This document shows positions 42,746-53,735 of a DNA stretch of 64,000 nucleotides, piece by piece. The translations under genes and the position numbers were made by a program. Position 1 is the first letter of the stretch. Every line of letters begins with the position of its first letter. The stretch comes from Plumapathes pennacea (taxonomy: Eukaryota; Cnidaria; Anthozoa; Antipatharia; Myriopathidae): contig OZ038469.1 of assembly GCA_964036295.1 (NCBI GenBank), positions 9,812,067 through 9,876,066 on the forward strand. The letters run 5' to 3'. Below the pieces are notes generated by a model. That model ran no database searches, had not been told where the DNA came from, and saw nothing but the letters and a program-made list of their open reading frames with translations.

Positions 42746-43519
42746 ATGAATACAGCTCGTGTCACAGTTTTTCTCTCCTTCTATCTGTTGATTATCATAT
42801 TTCAAGGACAACTGAGCGATGCCTGGCAACCGCAAAGGCAACAGCAAAAGCAACCACAGGGACGTTCTACTCATTTCCGTCGAGGCCAATTTATGAAGCA
42901 ACGACAAGAGGTAAGAAGTTTGAATAGGTAATACTCTTTTGTGCAACCGAGTTTTGTTTCTTATTTCAAACAAAACAAAAAAGACAAGCATTCGCCCCTA
43001 TGCGTTTTGTAGGACAGAACTAACTTGCGGCACTGCTTTTAATAAACTAAGTTTAGGCAGCTAAAATCCAACTCTTTCGTGTCTCGTGTACTAGTCGGTG
43101 CGGCAGCTTTTCGAGGACACTAATATGAAGTTTGTTTAGTAATTACCGCATTGTTTGATTAAAATGACAATAAAATATATTGAACTTCCACAAACGTATC
43201 ATCTACAAACACTCACCTTTTTCAACTTTTCATGTGTTTTGTTACTAACAGTTAGTTTTTTTTTGAACTTTATAAACAAACCTTCCAAATACTTATTTTG
43301 TCCTAACTCTAAAAGAAGCAAATGCCGATGACAATCCTACCCCCCCAAATCCCCCCCCCCCCCATTATTGTAGCGATAAGCAAGCCTTTCGTTCTGACTT
43401 ATAATTTTCATTGTGATTTATTTCTCCAGTTTACCAGGGACCTGTGCAGAGCTGCCAGAAGTCTGAAGTGTGATCAAGTGCCGTTTGACGAACCCGAATC
43501 TGCGTTTTTCAGCTATTAA
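42746..43519 (+). CDS. secreted-peptide gene 2 (two exons, complete)
   Basis: Exon 1 42746-42910 (55 codons), donor GAG|GTAAGA; exon 2 43430-43519, acceptor TCTCCAG; 84 residues in all. Signal peptide VTVFLSFYLLIIIFQGQLSDA is likely cut after DA to leave WQPQRQQQKQPQGR.., a Gln/Pro-rich, basic segment with an RR pair (THFRRGQFMKQRQE). Exon 2 gives FTRDLCRAARSLKCDQVPFD and ends EPESAFFSY. The only two cysteines of the mature part are eight residues apart and could form one disulfide loop. No match to a family I know. The same two-exon plan occurs in genes 3 and 4 (58437-59369 and 62022-62900, minus strand). A neuropeptide-like or antimicrobial peptide role is possible but unproven. AATAAA follows at 43542. 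Confidence 0.8.
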
Positions 43520-43541
43520 ATAGTTTTCCGAGACTTCTTGT

Positions 43542-43547
43542 AATAAA
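43542..43547 (+). terminator. polyadenylation signal of peptide gene 2
   Basis: AATAAA 23 bases after the stop codon. Confidence 0.6.
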
Positions 43548-44885
43548 CAAGACAGGGTTTACTAAATAATGAATAGCAAACTATGTACAATCTTTATTGA
43601 AAGATATGCAAACTCAGTAAAGAACAAATAAAATAGTGTGATGATGAATGAAAAGGAATGTTTAAAATTAAGTTTTTTCTCGCATTTTTTCGATTCTTAT
43701 ATGGACTTATATAATGTATTGTTTTCTATACTATTATTTGTGTCAGCTCCACATGCTTTATCTCCAGTTTTCACTGTTACATAAGCCCGTAAATTGTAAA
43801 ACATGCCCCCTATATTTCCCCCTACTTAGTTGGTGTTTTCTGGCTTTGTTTTAGTAATTTTCATTGAATTACGGAAAATATTCTTTTCAAAATAGGTTTT
43901 TGCTTGAGCCACTTTAACATGAAGTAAATATATATATATAGTTGCATCTGGTTCTTGATTGCACCAAAATATAGAATTTTTAAAACAACAACAAAAAAAT
44001 AAGGTCCAGCGCTTATCCGCAGTGTATATATTACATACGAGAAAAGACGGGAAATTCTTATTCTTATTAATTTTTTTTGTGTTTTACATTTTTTGGCTCC
44101 GGAGACGCTGAAGTGAACTTTGCCTGTTTAATTTGAATGGGAACTAAGCCCGTCGAAGGTCAAGTATACGTTGAGTAAGAAAGGCGCCAATAATATTACC
44201 CACGGTTTACTGGATTAGCAAGCAGGCCAGTATCCAATGAAACTGAAGTTTTTCTCCAGCCATGCAGTTGTGCATGATTGTACAAACAAGTCTTACTATG
44301 ATACGATTGAATGTATTTTATTGATTGACACATTTTTATTGATGTATAGTGGTTTGGCAAGGAAAGGAACGCCTAAGATCAACTTAATAATGCTGGGCAC
44401 AGCGCGCTCGTTATTATTCAGAGTGCAAATTAGAGACAAGTACAGAATGGATGGCTTTTATAGGCGATATAGTTCTTCTCCGTATAGCCAGTGGCTATGA
44501 TATAGTACCAAAATGCTTTAGTCTCCTGTTTATAATAATTTTCCTTAATTCGTTGTCTTATGAAGATAAATATGAACAACCAGCAAACACATTTGTTACT
44601 ATTATGATTTTAAATTATTCAACATACATCTCTTAGAAGATATGCAAACGCAATGATGAACAAATAAAACAAAGTGAACATTTAAATTAATGGTTATAAT
44701 TCAGATCTTTTGCGCACCTTTTTGATTCTTACATGGACCTCTTATTTTATATATCTAATATTTGCATCAGCTCTACATGAGATATGTTCGTGGAATACAG
44801 TCACGCAAACTAGGTAATAAAGGCAACTGCATTTAAGTGTCGTTCTTCGTCGGTTTCTGGACTAAATGTTCAGAGATATATATTT

Positions 44886-45063
44886 AAGCAATATAACACG
44901 AGTTTCCATGTCTTTGTACTTTTATATAAACACGCGGGATGTTGGGAGAACACGAGAAAAAGTTCAAAATCACGAGCCGCTTCCGGCTTTTTCGAGTGTT
45001 CTCACAACATCCCAAGTGTTTATATAAGAGTACAAAGACATGGAAACTCGTGTCATATTGCTT
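44886..45063. mobile_element. 178-bp foldback MITE
   Basis: The left arm (AAGCAATATAACACGAGTTT, then CCATGTCTTTGTACT) is mirrored by the right arm ending AAACTCGTGTCATATTGCTT. A central short hairpin 'gccgcttccggc' sits between. No coding content. Confidence 0.8.
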
Positions 45064-45259
45064 TTATAAAATAACGAAGCTTTTACTACCTGAAAGAACT
45101 TTATATTGAAAATGATCAAGTTCAAGATTCTCCCGAAAACCGTCAAAACGCACGCTCGTCCAATCGGAAAGTCTGTTTCACGGCACTTCGCTAAAGTCAG
45201 TCCATGAATGAAAACGGAACACCCCTCGCGTTCACTTGAAAAAGTTGACAAGCTGCTAA

Positions 45260-45425
45260 ATGAAGATGAATTTCACAAAAAATGTGTTGGATATTAGTAC
45301 CGCTGTTTGTCAAGAATTCAAAAGAACCGGCGAGAATGTTTTGAGCCGTCAGGTTTCAACTTTCAGGACAACGGTGTCACTCGGCGTAAACAAGTCTGCA
45401 CAACAACACTATCCTGCCGAAGAAG
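45260..45425 (+). CDS. possible first exon of an unidentified gene
   Basis: ATG then MKMNFTKNVLDISTAVCQEF and on to SAQQHYPAEE, open to a donor-like GAAG|GTAGTT in phase 1. No domain is recognised and no partner exon was found; a 0.87-kb transposon lies 165 bases downstream. Supported only by the open frame and donor. Confidence 0.3.
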
Positions 45426-45589
45426 GTAGTTTGTACATTTGTTTGCTTTATTTGAGCATTACATGAACTCTGCCGAACGACATTCAACTCTACTGAATCG
45501 ACTCAACGGCTTTTGTGCCACCGAGCCGACAGCCGAGGCAGACACATTAGCGAAGACTGTTTTTGCCTTCATCATCATAAACCTACAAT

Positions 45590-46455
45590 GGCTGAGGTCA
45601 CACTAGAAACTTAAAGCGCGCTTTAGGGTTCGAAATCGTGCTTTACGAAGCCGTGCGATTTAATCACGCTTTAGGAGACGTAACGTTCAGGTTTCCTTTG
45701 GCTGTCAAATATGACAGTCAACATCCGAATCCCATTAAAGGTTTCACCCGAAAACCCGTGGATCAGTTTTTTTCTGAGCACATTGCCCGTCGCAAATGTT
45801 ATCATAGCTCTCTTTGCTATTTTTTACTGTTGATTAAAAAACTTGTTTGAAAAGTGCGGTGTAGGCGATTCAAAAGAATTAGGACTATCTTACTTCTGAG
45901 ACAACGGAGGAGAAGGATTGGCCACAACCGAGAGTACGGCCGCCTGTTAATGTGGGTTTTTCCAAGACCGCAACATTGGTTTTCATCAATTCCCCTGCCC
46001 TAGAAGCGGAATGGAGGAGGCATTTTTGGATATTGAGAGAAACATTTGCTAACATTTGTCAGCAAGTCGGACCAGAGATCGCCAAGGAAGACACCAAAAT
46101 GCGAAAAGCCATCGAAGTATTAAGACGGACAAACTTGCTCAAAGTCCGGAAAGAACGTGATTCTATTTCCAACGCATGGTGATGATCAACTTGCGGAATT
46201 GACAGCGGCTTTTCCGAGCGTGCATGTGATTGGTCAGCAAATCGAGCTTTCACTAAAGCTCGTACTAAGACGTACTTTTTGAAGCGCTTTAGAACGAGAG
46301 TTACATGTTTGAACTTTGCCGCTATTGGTATCGCTTTACATCCTCCCCCCATGCGGTCTCCTAAAGTGCGTTTTTTACGGTCACACACAGATTTAGGCTA
46401 AAGCGTGATTAAGCAGCGCTAAAGCGCGCTTTAACTTTCTAGTGTGACCTCAGCC
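45590..46455. mobile_element. 866-bp PIF/Harbinger-type element
   Basis: GGCTGAGGTCACACTAGAAA at the left is mirrored by TCTAGTGTGACCTCAGCC at the right; the match continues into AAAGCGCGCTTTA. AAT flanks both sides (45587-45589; 46456-46458), a 3-bp duplication. Internal transposase remnant supports the family assignment. Confidence 0.85.
45940..46182 (+). pseudogene. Harbinger transposase N-terminal remnant
   Basis: In one frame WVFPRPQHWFSSIPLP, then after a shift EAEWRRHFWILRETFANICQ and QQVGPEIAKEDTKMRKAIEV. 'F-R-PQ-WF' followed by '(N)F---R-TF--L---L-P-I---DT-MR-AI' is the characteristic head of PIF/Harbinger DDE transposases. The catalytic domain is absent. Confidence 0.75.
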
Positions 46456-46497
46456 AATGATTCGTGTGAAACTCCGGTGATCTAAACCATCTAGTGA

Positions 46498-46851
46498 CTA
46501 GCTACGAGCCACAGGAGACGAAGGTATAAAGGTTAGAAACTTTAGAGAATGTTCTTTGACTATGTAATTGTTGGCTTTCTGTGTCACGGTTTCCGAATTA
46601 AATTTCATGCAATATTCAGACAACTTTTCTTCACGCTGCTTCACTAATTGCACATGATTTGCACACGGCTTCACTATTTGCTCTATAGCCCACTGCAGTT
46701 TCTGTAACACATGAATCTTTGAAGTCGAAATAATTGCATTTCGCGGGGAGCGAAGCAAATCATGAATACGAACGACCCTGGCCTTCACAAAGTATTTGGC
46801 GCTTCGCTGGACGAATTGTGATAAGCAGCTAACAAATTCATTTAACTTCAT
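46498..46851 (-). CDS. hypothetical 117-residue protein
   Basis: ATG MKLNEFVSCLSQFVQRSAKY and on to FIPSSPVARS, stop, without introns. Composition and helical periodicity look protein-like; four cysteines; no signal peptide or domain that I recognise. The ATG overlaps a CRE-like TTACGTCA, so transcription would have to begin further upstream. It abuts the Harbinger-type element. It could be a real small gene or a chance frame. Confidence 0.35.
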   Translation of the reverse strand: MKLNEFVSCLSQFVQRSAKYFVKARVVRIHDLLRSPRNAIISTSKIHVLQKLQWAIEQIVKPCANHVQLVKQREEKLSEYCMKFNSETVTQKANNYIVKEHSLKFLTFIPSSPVARS

Positions 46852-47361
46852 GACGTAATGAGGCAAGAGGCGCTAGATGACAGCTTGGGGGCCCTGGGCG
46901 AGGCGACAGTAAAGACCGCCTGAACAACAACACATGGGCGAACGTGTATAAACGACCAAATCTCGCTAAACCTAAATCTTGCGTGTAATCTTGATGATAT
47001 AAACTTCAAAAACTTGTATCGCGATAAAAATTGAGCGTGTGGCATAAACTAGCCAGGAAAAAAATTATAATGAGCTGAACGGCCTGTGTTTGCTCAACCG
47101 TCTAGTCACCGTTTGACTGGCTCTCTCCTTCTTCTAGCTTCTGAAGACCGATTTTATTTCGTTCAGAAAAGGTCGACTCTCCCGGACTTGAGATAAGGCT
47201 CTGACTATAATAGGCGAAATTTTGAATCTGAGGGTTTTCTGAACAAACCTGATAAAAAATGCCGGCGAATAAATGTCACTTGTGGCTGAGGGTTTCCAGG
47301 TGCCGTCAACAAGGAGTTTTAATTAAAGAATTGTTAAAAGGGGTCTCGATACAGAATTGCA
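46852..47361. other. intergenic, no supported gene
   Basis: Nothing recognised between the small minus-strand frame and the minisatellite. Confidence 0.5.
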
Positions 47362-47893
47362 GGTATATTCTATCCAAGCAATACGCTGATCGACACGTAA
47401 ATATAGCTAACCAAAAAGGATCTGGAGCCAGTGTTGCGGGTATATTCTACCCAAGCAATTAGGCTGACCCTCAGGTAAATACAGCTGACCCAAGAGGACT
47501 ATCTGGCGCCAAAACTACAGGTATATTCTACCCAAGCAATTATAGGCTGACCCTCAGGTAAATAAAGCTTACCCAAGAGGACTATCTGGCGCCAAAACTA
47601 CAGGAATATTCTACCCAAGCAATTATAGGCTGACCCTCAGGTAAATAAAGCTTACCCAAGAGGACTATCTGGCGCCAAAACTACAGGAATATTCTACCCA
47701 AGCAATTATAGGCTGACCCTCAGGTAAATAAAGCTTACCCAAGAGGATCTGAGGGCATAATTACAGGTATATTCTACCCAAGCAATTAGGCCGACCCTCA
47801 GGTAAATGAGCTTACCCAAGAGGAACTGAAGCTATAATTTACAGGTATATTCTACCCAAGCAATTAGGCTGACCCTCAGGTAAACAGAGCTTA
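47362..47893. repeat. 80-bp minisatellite, seven copies
   Basis: Units start with GGTATATTCTACCCAAGCAA at 47362, 47439, 47520, 47603, 47686, 47766 and 47844 (spacing 77-83). Each continues with 'aggctgaccctcaggtaaat', '(gct)tacccaagagga' and a variable tail (three units with 'ctatctggcgccaaaactaca'). The central units are most alike. Confidence 0.95.
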
Positions 47894-48860
47894 ACAAATT
47901 AATAGTGTGAAACATTAAGTACAGAAAATACTCACTACTCACTATACTCACTTCATTGACATTTTCCTGCGCTGCAACTTAACAATTTACTCTGCGTTGT
48001 ATCCAAATGCTATTGCAAGGGCAGCACGGTTTAGTCTCAATTTTCCGATCAACTGTTATATTATTTATTATATATATTATTTGATGATGAACGGCTTCGG
48101 CCAAATTGCTTCGACTCGCATCCGGACTGGATGGCGGCGTGAAATTCAGTATTTCGAAGGTAAAGGAATCGACAAAGCCGAATTTGACGAAGCAGCGAAA
48201 CACACATACCGAACGTCGACCATGCAAGCGTAGGGTTTGCGGTGGAGGTAAGCTTTTTCTAGTGTGCCAGCCATTTTGACGACTCATAGAAGAAACCTCG
48301 ACGTTCGCCTCGGCAACTTTTTGAGCTCCGCACCAAAATGTTAGACTCAATCAGAAGCTACGACTTGAGTTTTGATGATTGCGCGGTAAAAACAATCGCC
48401 TTGACTCGAATATCGCGCCAAATTAGAGTACTAAATTTTAATAATTTTGTGTGACAAGTCTATAGCACCCTTCAGCTTGCACGCCTCGCTTATTAAATTA
48501 GCGCTCGCTAGTTCTAGCGCACGGGGCGCGAAAAGTGTCATTCAGGCAAAACACCATTTCCTAACTAATGATGCGGCTCTGCGTTTCATGTTTACGGCCC
48601 CTGCTGATTTTTAGGGACAAAATTTGTCCCTAACCAGCGGGGACTCCAAATCTCTTGAAGAGTTAAGCTCCTTATGGTATTTTGAGAAACGAAATGAAAC
48701 GGAACGAGAATTTACGAAACGGTTCTATTTTTATTTACTATTATTATTATTATTATTTTTAGATGTTTAGTATTTCCATGCACTGAACCTTTCGCCATTC
48801 GAGCTGGTGCAGCGTGGATCACTTGTCAACGTTCGGCCAGGAGCGGACGTGTGTGTGTGT

Positions 48861-48891
<31 letters not shown>

Positions 48892-50934
48892 GGGGGGGGG
48901 GTACCCTGGGGCAACCCGTTAGTATGAGAATTTTGAGAAACGGGAATAAGAAACTGCCAAGGACGGACTAATCAGTGTTTTTGTCAGGCCGACAAACGGA
49001 AGTTGGTAATCCATGGGCACCTTTTCAGAGGCAAAAAAATCGTAACGTACCAGCAATTTTTAAATTAGTTAAAATAGCAGTTCTTCAAGTAGGTTTTGTG
49101 TGGGAGCTTTTCTGGAACTCGTTGTCATTTGTCTGGTGGTCAAGCATTCGAAGTTTGTTTGACCATTGAGCCTCAAGGTTTCCGCGAATGTAGATTACAT
49201 TGTGATTATCAAGGCACAAAAATATAACGCCGTTGAGCGCGGACACTGAAGACACTGAAGTTAATGGTCAAACTGTATGGCTATTCTCTTATCATGAAAT
49301 GCAGCCATTGCGTTGCTTTTAAACAAAAACCAGCCGCTGAATGAGAGTGCAACAGCAGCTTGTGAATTTGAAATGTTTGACGAACGCTCGCGTAACTATT
49401 TAAACGGAGTCGGGAGGGTAAATAAAGTCGATTTATATTCATAAGCGACTCGACCAGAGAACCTTCGCATATTCCTTTACGCAAACTTCGAACTCTTGGA
49501 AAAAAGAAACAACGTCGCTGTCACTTGTTCAGATTGTCATATTCCACAGCAGTAAAAACTGTACACAAATGGAAGAAGAAGAATGCGTGACCGAAACCGG
49601 TCACAGTCATGTTCTTGAACTTAAAACTCAGCCAAAAGAAGAACAGCACAGTTTTATCTAGGTGTTTATTTAGTTTGGATGCAGCCCAGGCGTAGTATCA
49701 TGGCTTCTGATAAATTTGTAGGTATCAAAGACTAGCTGTGCATGATACTGGAACTGGAAGGAGAATTCAAAGTGAGGAATTATGATTGACCAAAAGCGCA
49801 AGTACAATTGTCACCAAGTGTATCATATTTCTCCAAAATTTATTTAACTTGAAACTCAGCCAAAAGAAGAAAGGCATAGTTTTCTTTGCGCACATATCTA
49901 GTTTGGATGCCGACCAGGCCGGAAAATCATGGTCTCTGAAAAATATCGAGGTGTCGAAAAAGTCACGGATAGACCTTTTTTCTTTGCCGGCTTGGGAAGT
50001 CCCGTCACGGTTCAGAGTACTAAATGATTGCCGCAGTGTTTTGGAGATAATTCTAAATTCTCTCATTTCGAGCGCCATATATAGTTTTCAACCTCGGCCG
50101 CCTTGTAAATGGAGGGCTTAGAAAATAGAGGGGAGAAACTAAGACTTATTCGAATACGCAGTTTAGCGAAAGTGGAGGCCCGCGGAAACGGTTCCGAACT
50201 TTAAAATACCAAAAATTGAGCAGTTATAAAATGTGACACATTCGCGAGCTTACAGCTGCCTTGCTCCTTTGATTTGCTGTTTTCATTCCTTTTAAAAAAA
50301 TTTTGAAAAAATTGTTTCACTGTTATATAGCAATGCCCATCCCAAACTAACTTTTGCAAACAATTATCGAATTTGTCTCCGCCTCATTAAATAGAAAAGT
50401 ATAGCGACAAAACCTATCGATTAACAAGAAATGGGCAACCTTTCAGCGGCGACGCTGCTTTGATTATATAGCTCGTTTCGCAAAACACAGTTTTCTCGAG
50501 TTACGAATTTCCGGTCGGGCTTCTAACCGATTTTGCGGGGAAGGATTGTGTTTAGACCGGTGACAAAGAAACGTTATGAATAACTCAGCAAGGCTAACAA
50601 ACCTATGCAGTCCGCGAGCACGACCGTTAGTTATATAGCTCGTTTCGCAAAATACAAATTTAACTCGCCATTAAAATTCGAAGCGCAAGTATATACTCTA
50701 TTCTCTATATGCGTCTCTTAATGATTGCCGAAGCCGTCAGCGTTTGTTTATCTGTCGGCTGTACACTCTTCCATTCATTCTGCTCATTTCGCCTCATTTC
50801 GTTCCATTTCGTTTCGTTTCGCAAATTACAGTGAGCCAAATGTTGAATATCGCGATGTCATCAATTATGCGGAAACTTGAATGTCGAATGTTGAATATCG
50901 CGCTGTGATCAATCATGCGGAAACTTGAATGTTG
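47894..50934. other. 3 kb without a supported gene
   Basis: Contains a (GT)n/poly-G tract (48849-48901) and a duplicated segment of about 115 bp ('actcagccaaaagaagaa..agtttggatgc'; 49620-49735 and 49850-49965). The phrase TATATAGCTCGTTTCGCAAA occurs twice (50466 and 50633). Open frames around 47979-48350 and 49767-50121 overlap on both strands and show no domain. Confidence 0.5.
48849..48901. repeat. (GT)n followed by poly-G
   Basis: About 13 GT units running into about 27 G, directly visible. Confidence 0.97.
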
Positions 50935-51100
50935 AATTGCAAACTTGAATGTCGAATTGTAAACTTGAATGTTGAACTGCAAACTTGAATGTCGAATTGT
51001 AAACTCAAATGTTGAATTGTAAACTTGGATGTTGAATTGCAAACTTGAATGTTGAACTACAAACTTGAATGTTGAATTGTAAACTTGAATTTTGGCGGGA
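50870..51100. repeat. 20-bp tandem repeat array
   Basis: Unit GCAAACTTGAATGTTGAATT with T/C and G/A variants, about eight copies between 50935 and 51095. Two longer units with 'atcatgcggaaacttgaatg(t)cgaat..aatatcgcg' precede it from 50870. The minus strand gives an apparent repetitive peptide (NSTFEFTIQHSS-like), which I treat as a by-product. Confidence 0.95.
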
Positions 51101-51501
51101 ATATAAACTTCTTATTGACCGAGCGCGAGGTCTGTACGGAGAAAATATCGCCCTAGGTTTTGACCGTACGGACTGAGCCGCTTCGGCGAACTACACGACC
51201 TCGTGATTCATGTGTTCAATCTGCCGGTCCGTAATCGAGTACACGGGCGTTACAGGAAAATAATGACCGGCAAATACACCAATCAGAGCGCGCAATTTCA
51301 CCGGAAGTAGCTCCAGCCATATAATAAAACGCCATATTTTCTGGCTTTGTTTTTAGTAATTTTCATTGACTTACGGAACTATAATACCCCAAAATGGTCC
51401 CACACCACGTTTGATTTACTAGTTTGAGAACTAGATTTCTACTATAAACCGCACACCTCAGTTAACACTGTAGTTCTAGAAGACGTCTTCAGTTGAGATG
51501 T

Positions 51502-52351
51502 TAACCCTTCACTCCCAAGTTCAAAATGCAGATTAGCTGTGGTTACACACACCGTGGTATTAGCAAATCCCGAGGGTAATTTGACCACGGGAATTTTATC
51601 TTGGGATTTCCGGTGCCAGAGATGTTGCCGGTCACACTGTAACGACAATTCCCACGGCAAAATCCGAACCGCAAAGAGTCGAGAAAAGACGACTGCTTCA
51701 ACACCGGCGTTTCTTTCTCTGTTAAAAAAGAACCCGTTGTACAGAGCTTCACCGGGATCGGGGACTGAGTTCCTTGAGAAAGCAAGCACGATTTTATTCG
51801 CGAGGGAAAGTTCCAGCCAAACAGTCAATGAGATCTATGAAATGATATTCACAGCGATGCGCGGAATCCAGCCGTAAGTTCGGATAAGTTGTAGAGTTAA
51901 ATTCGTGGCAAACTGAGGCATGTCTCTCTGGCGTGAAGTTGTTAGGGTTTACCGATTTCCTGAACTGTCACGCGCTACTCGCGGATTGGTCTATTTGCCA
52001 TGGGAATCAGAAAATCTCGGGTAACTTGCTCGGGAACTGTCACGGGCTTTCCTTTTGTTCTTTTTGATGTATCCGTGGAGAATGCCCTCAAGAAATTTAG
52101 CTCGGGAAATCGCGGTTGCACACCGTGGTAAAAGTGTCAAAACCCACGGGAAAAGGGCCGTGTGTAACCACGGCTATTCTCTCAACCTCTTAAGAGTGAA
52201 ATGTACGAGTAATGTAGTGAAAGTTGATAGTTTAATCCGCTTTCATCTTAGCAAGGTATCAAATACCAAGTTCTCACTACTGTATCATGTTTCTGGTGAA
52301 AAACTGAAGGAGAAAATCGAAGTGGATCACTGCTGGGAGTGAAAGGCTTAA
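51502..52351. mobile_element. 'CACTCCCAA' MITE interrupted by another transposon
   Basis: Left end TAACCCTTCACTCCCAA, right end 'ctgggagtgaaaggcttaa', same internal words as the complete copy at 14812-15022. The two halves are separated by the 51536-52174 insertion; removing it leaves a MITE of about 210 bp. Confidence 0.85.
51536..52174. mobile_element. 639-bp element nested in the MITE, TA target
   Basis: GCTGTGGTTACACAC at the left is mirrored by GTGTGTAACCACGGC at the right, with TA on both sides (51534-51535; 52175-52176). TA duplication suggests Tc1/mariner-like mobilisation, but the ends are not a family I can name. Inner sequence has overlapping open frames on both strands without domains. 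Confidence 0.8.
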
Positions 52352-52449
52352 GACAAACACTGTATTTCATTATCATCCAAAGACCGCAGATCAAAATGTC
52401 TTGTAAAGATTACTCTACAACCGAATCATTTAAACACTAGCCAGTGTGC

Positions 52450-53735
52450 TACAGTCTGAAAATGTTAAAAAATGTTTAAACGCTTCTGGAACTAAGGGAA
52501 AAAGAGCTATACAACCACCAAACTCGGGCATGTTTATGAGTGTTCTATAGAGAAGACAACTGTGATTTCAGAATTGGTTGAAGTCAATTCACAAACGTGT
52601 ATAATATTTGACCGTTAAGTGCCGATTGCGTTACTTAAAGCCGTTTTGTCACATTGTGTGCTTAGGAACTGTATTCTGTCTGATATCAGTGCAACAAGCA
52701 TGCAATAAGTGTTTCAGACCTCGGAGATGACAGTTTCATTCTTTTTATTAGCCGCGGTACCATATTCTCGAGTGAAATTTGATTCTTTATTTGACCTCGT
52801 CTGGCCCAGTTTGTCATTACTCCCATCAATACTCCACAGTAAAATGCTGAATAAAAAAAATTCAAGATATTTTCAACAAAACTATAAACGCGATATGTTT
52901 GACAAACGCTAGGTAAATCTTTCAATGCATTTTTTACTAATTTCACGACAGAACTTTTTTGTGATTAGAACATTACTCCCTTGTAGTCAAACAAATAAGC
53001 TGAATCTAATTATCTCTTTTGTTGTCGTTCAGTGGAGAATTGTTGTTTTTCCTTCTATACGAGGGAAACATTAAGCGGAGTATGCACCAATATGGGCTTT
53101 AGATATAACTATTCACGGTAATACACTTTTCCAGTTTTTAACTGTTTCAAAACGGCCGAATTTAAACCACAAACTACGGAGTATTGTCTGGTGTAATGTT
53201 GAGCAATCTCCGTGTGACGTCACATGAAAAGTTGTCACCGCCATAACACGGCTATTCACAAGCTGTATGAATTATTATTCGATTTGTCAAAATATCAGGT
53301 GTTATAAGCAAGTCCTATAACAAAAATCCGTGAATGAAACTTGCCGTTACGGTGAATTTCCGCCGCTAAACAGCTGCATCCCGGTACCAGACTCGGCATA
53401 CGTGAAATACTGCATTTCCTTTCAAGTAGGAAATTCAACGAGGATCCATTTTCCTTTACACTAAATATGTTTAACATCTTTTCAATACAGTCAATCGTCT
53501 TACTGTAAAATGTAGCTACTTAAAAATATATAAATTTCCTGTCACCAGAGCTTTTAACCTTTAGAAGCCTAACGTGGGCCCTATTTTCTGCTAGCGGACA
53601 GTTTCTCGTTTCAATTTTTTATAAACTGGACGTAAAATGATTTCTTGAGACAATATCTGCCAAGGTGTATCAAAATATTTCCAGTCCCTTCAGTCCAAGA
53701 ACCTTAAGCGGCGATTTTACTTCTGGGGAACAAAC
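52450..53735. repeat. 1.28-kb tandem duplication, unit 1
   Basis: Begins around 'cagtctgaaaatg.taaaaaatg..taaac' and is repeated head to tail from about 53735. It includes 'gggcatgtttatga', 'tttgaccgttaagtgccgattgcgttac', a CRE TGACGTCA (53214-53221) and 'ttgccgttacggtgaatttccgccg'. Confidence 0.92.
52686..52946 (-). other. open frame conserved in both tandem units (unit 1)
   Basis: Reads LVKNALKDLPSVCQTYRVYS and FVENILNFFYSAFYCGVLMG. The matching frame in unit 2 is 54009-54263. There is no ATG start in unit 1 and no domain. Conservation may reflect only recent duplication. Confidence 0.25.

Larger units (their letters stand above)
41695..44850. repeat. peptide-gene tandem duplication, copy 2
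   Basis: Direct partner of 36705-38860. It retains the full two-exon peptide gene. A related but more diverged upstream module ('actggattagcaa', 'gacacatttttattgatgtatag') appears again at about 44125-44350. Confidence 0.85.

Noticed and set aside
47362..47893. CRISPR-like array
   Set aside because: Spacing is within an 80-bp minisatellite whose 'spacers' are also repeated; the window is eukaryotic.
48240..48400. Possible LTR retrotransposon start (tRNA-primer-like 'ttttggtgcggagctc')
   Set aside because: No LTR pair, gag or pol sequence could be found; the primer match was not convincing.
51539..51877. 112-codon plus and 128-codon minus frames
   Set aside because: Both lie within the nested TA-flanked element, overlap each other and start without ATG or domain.
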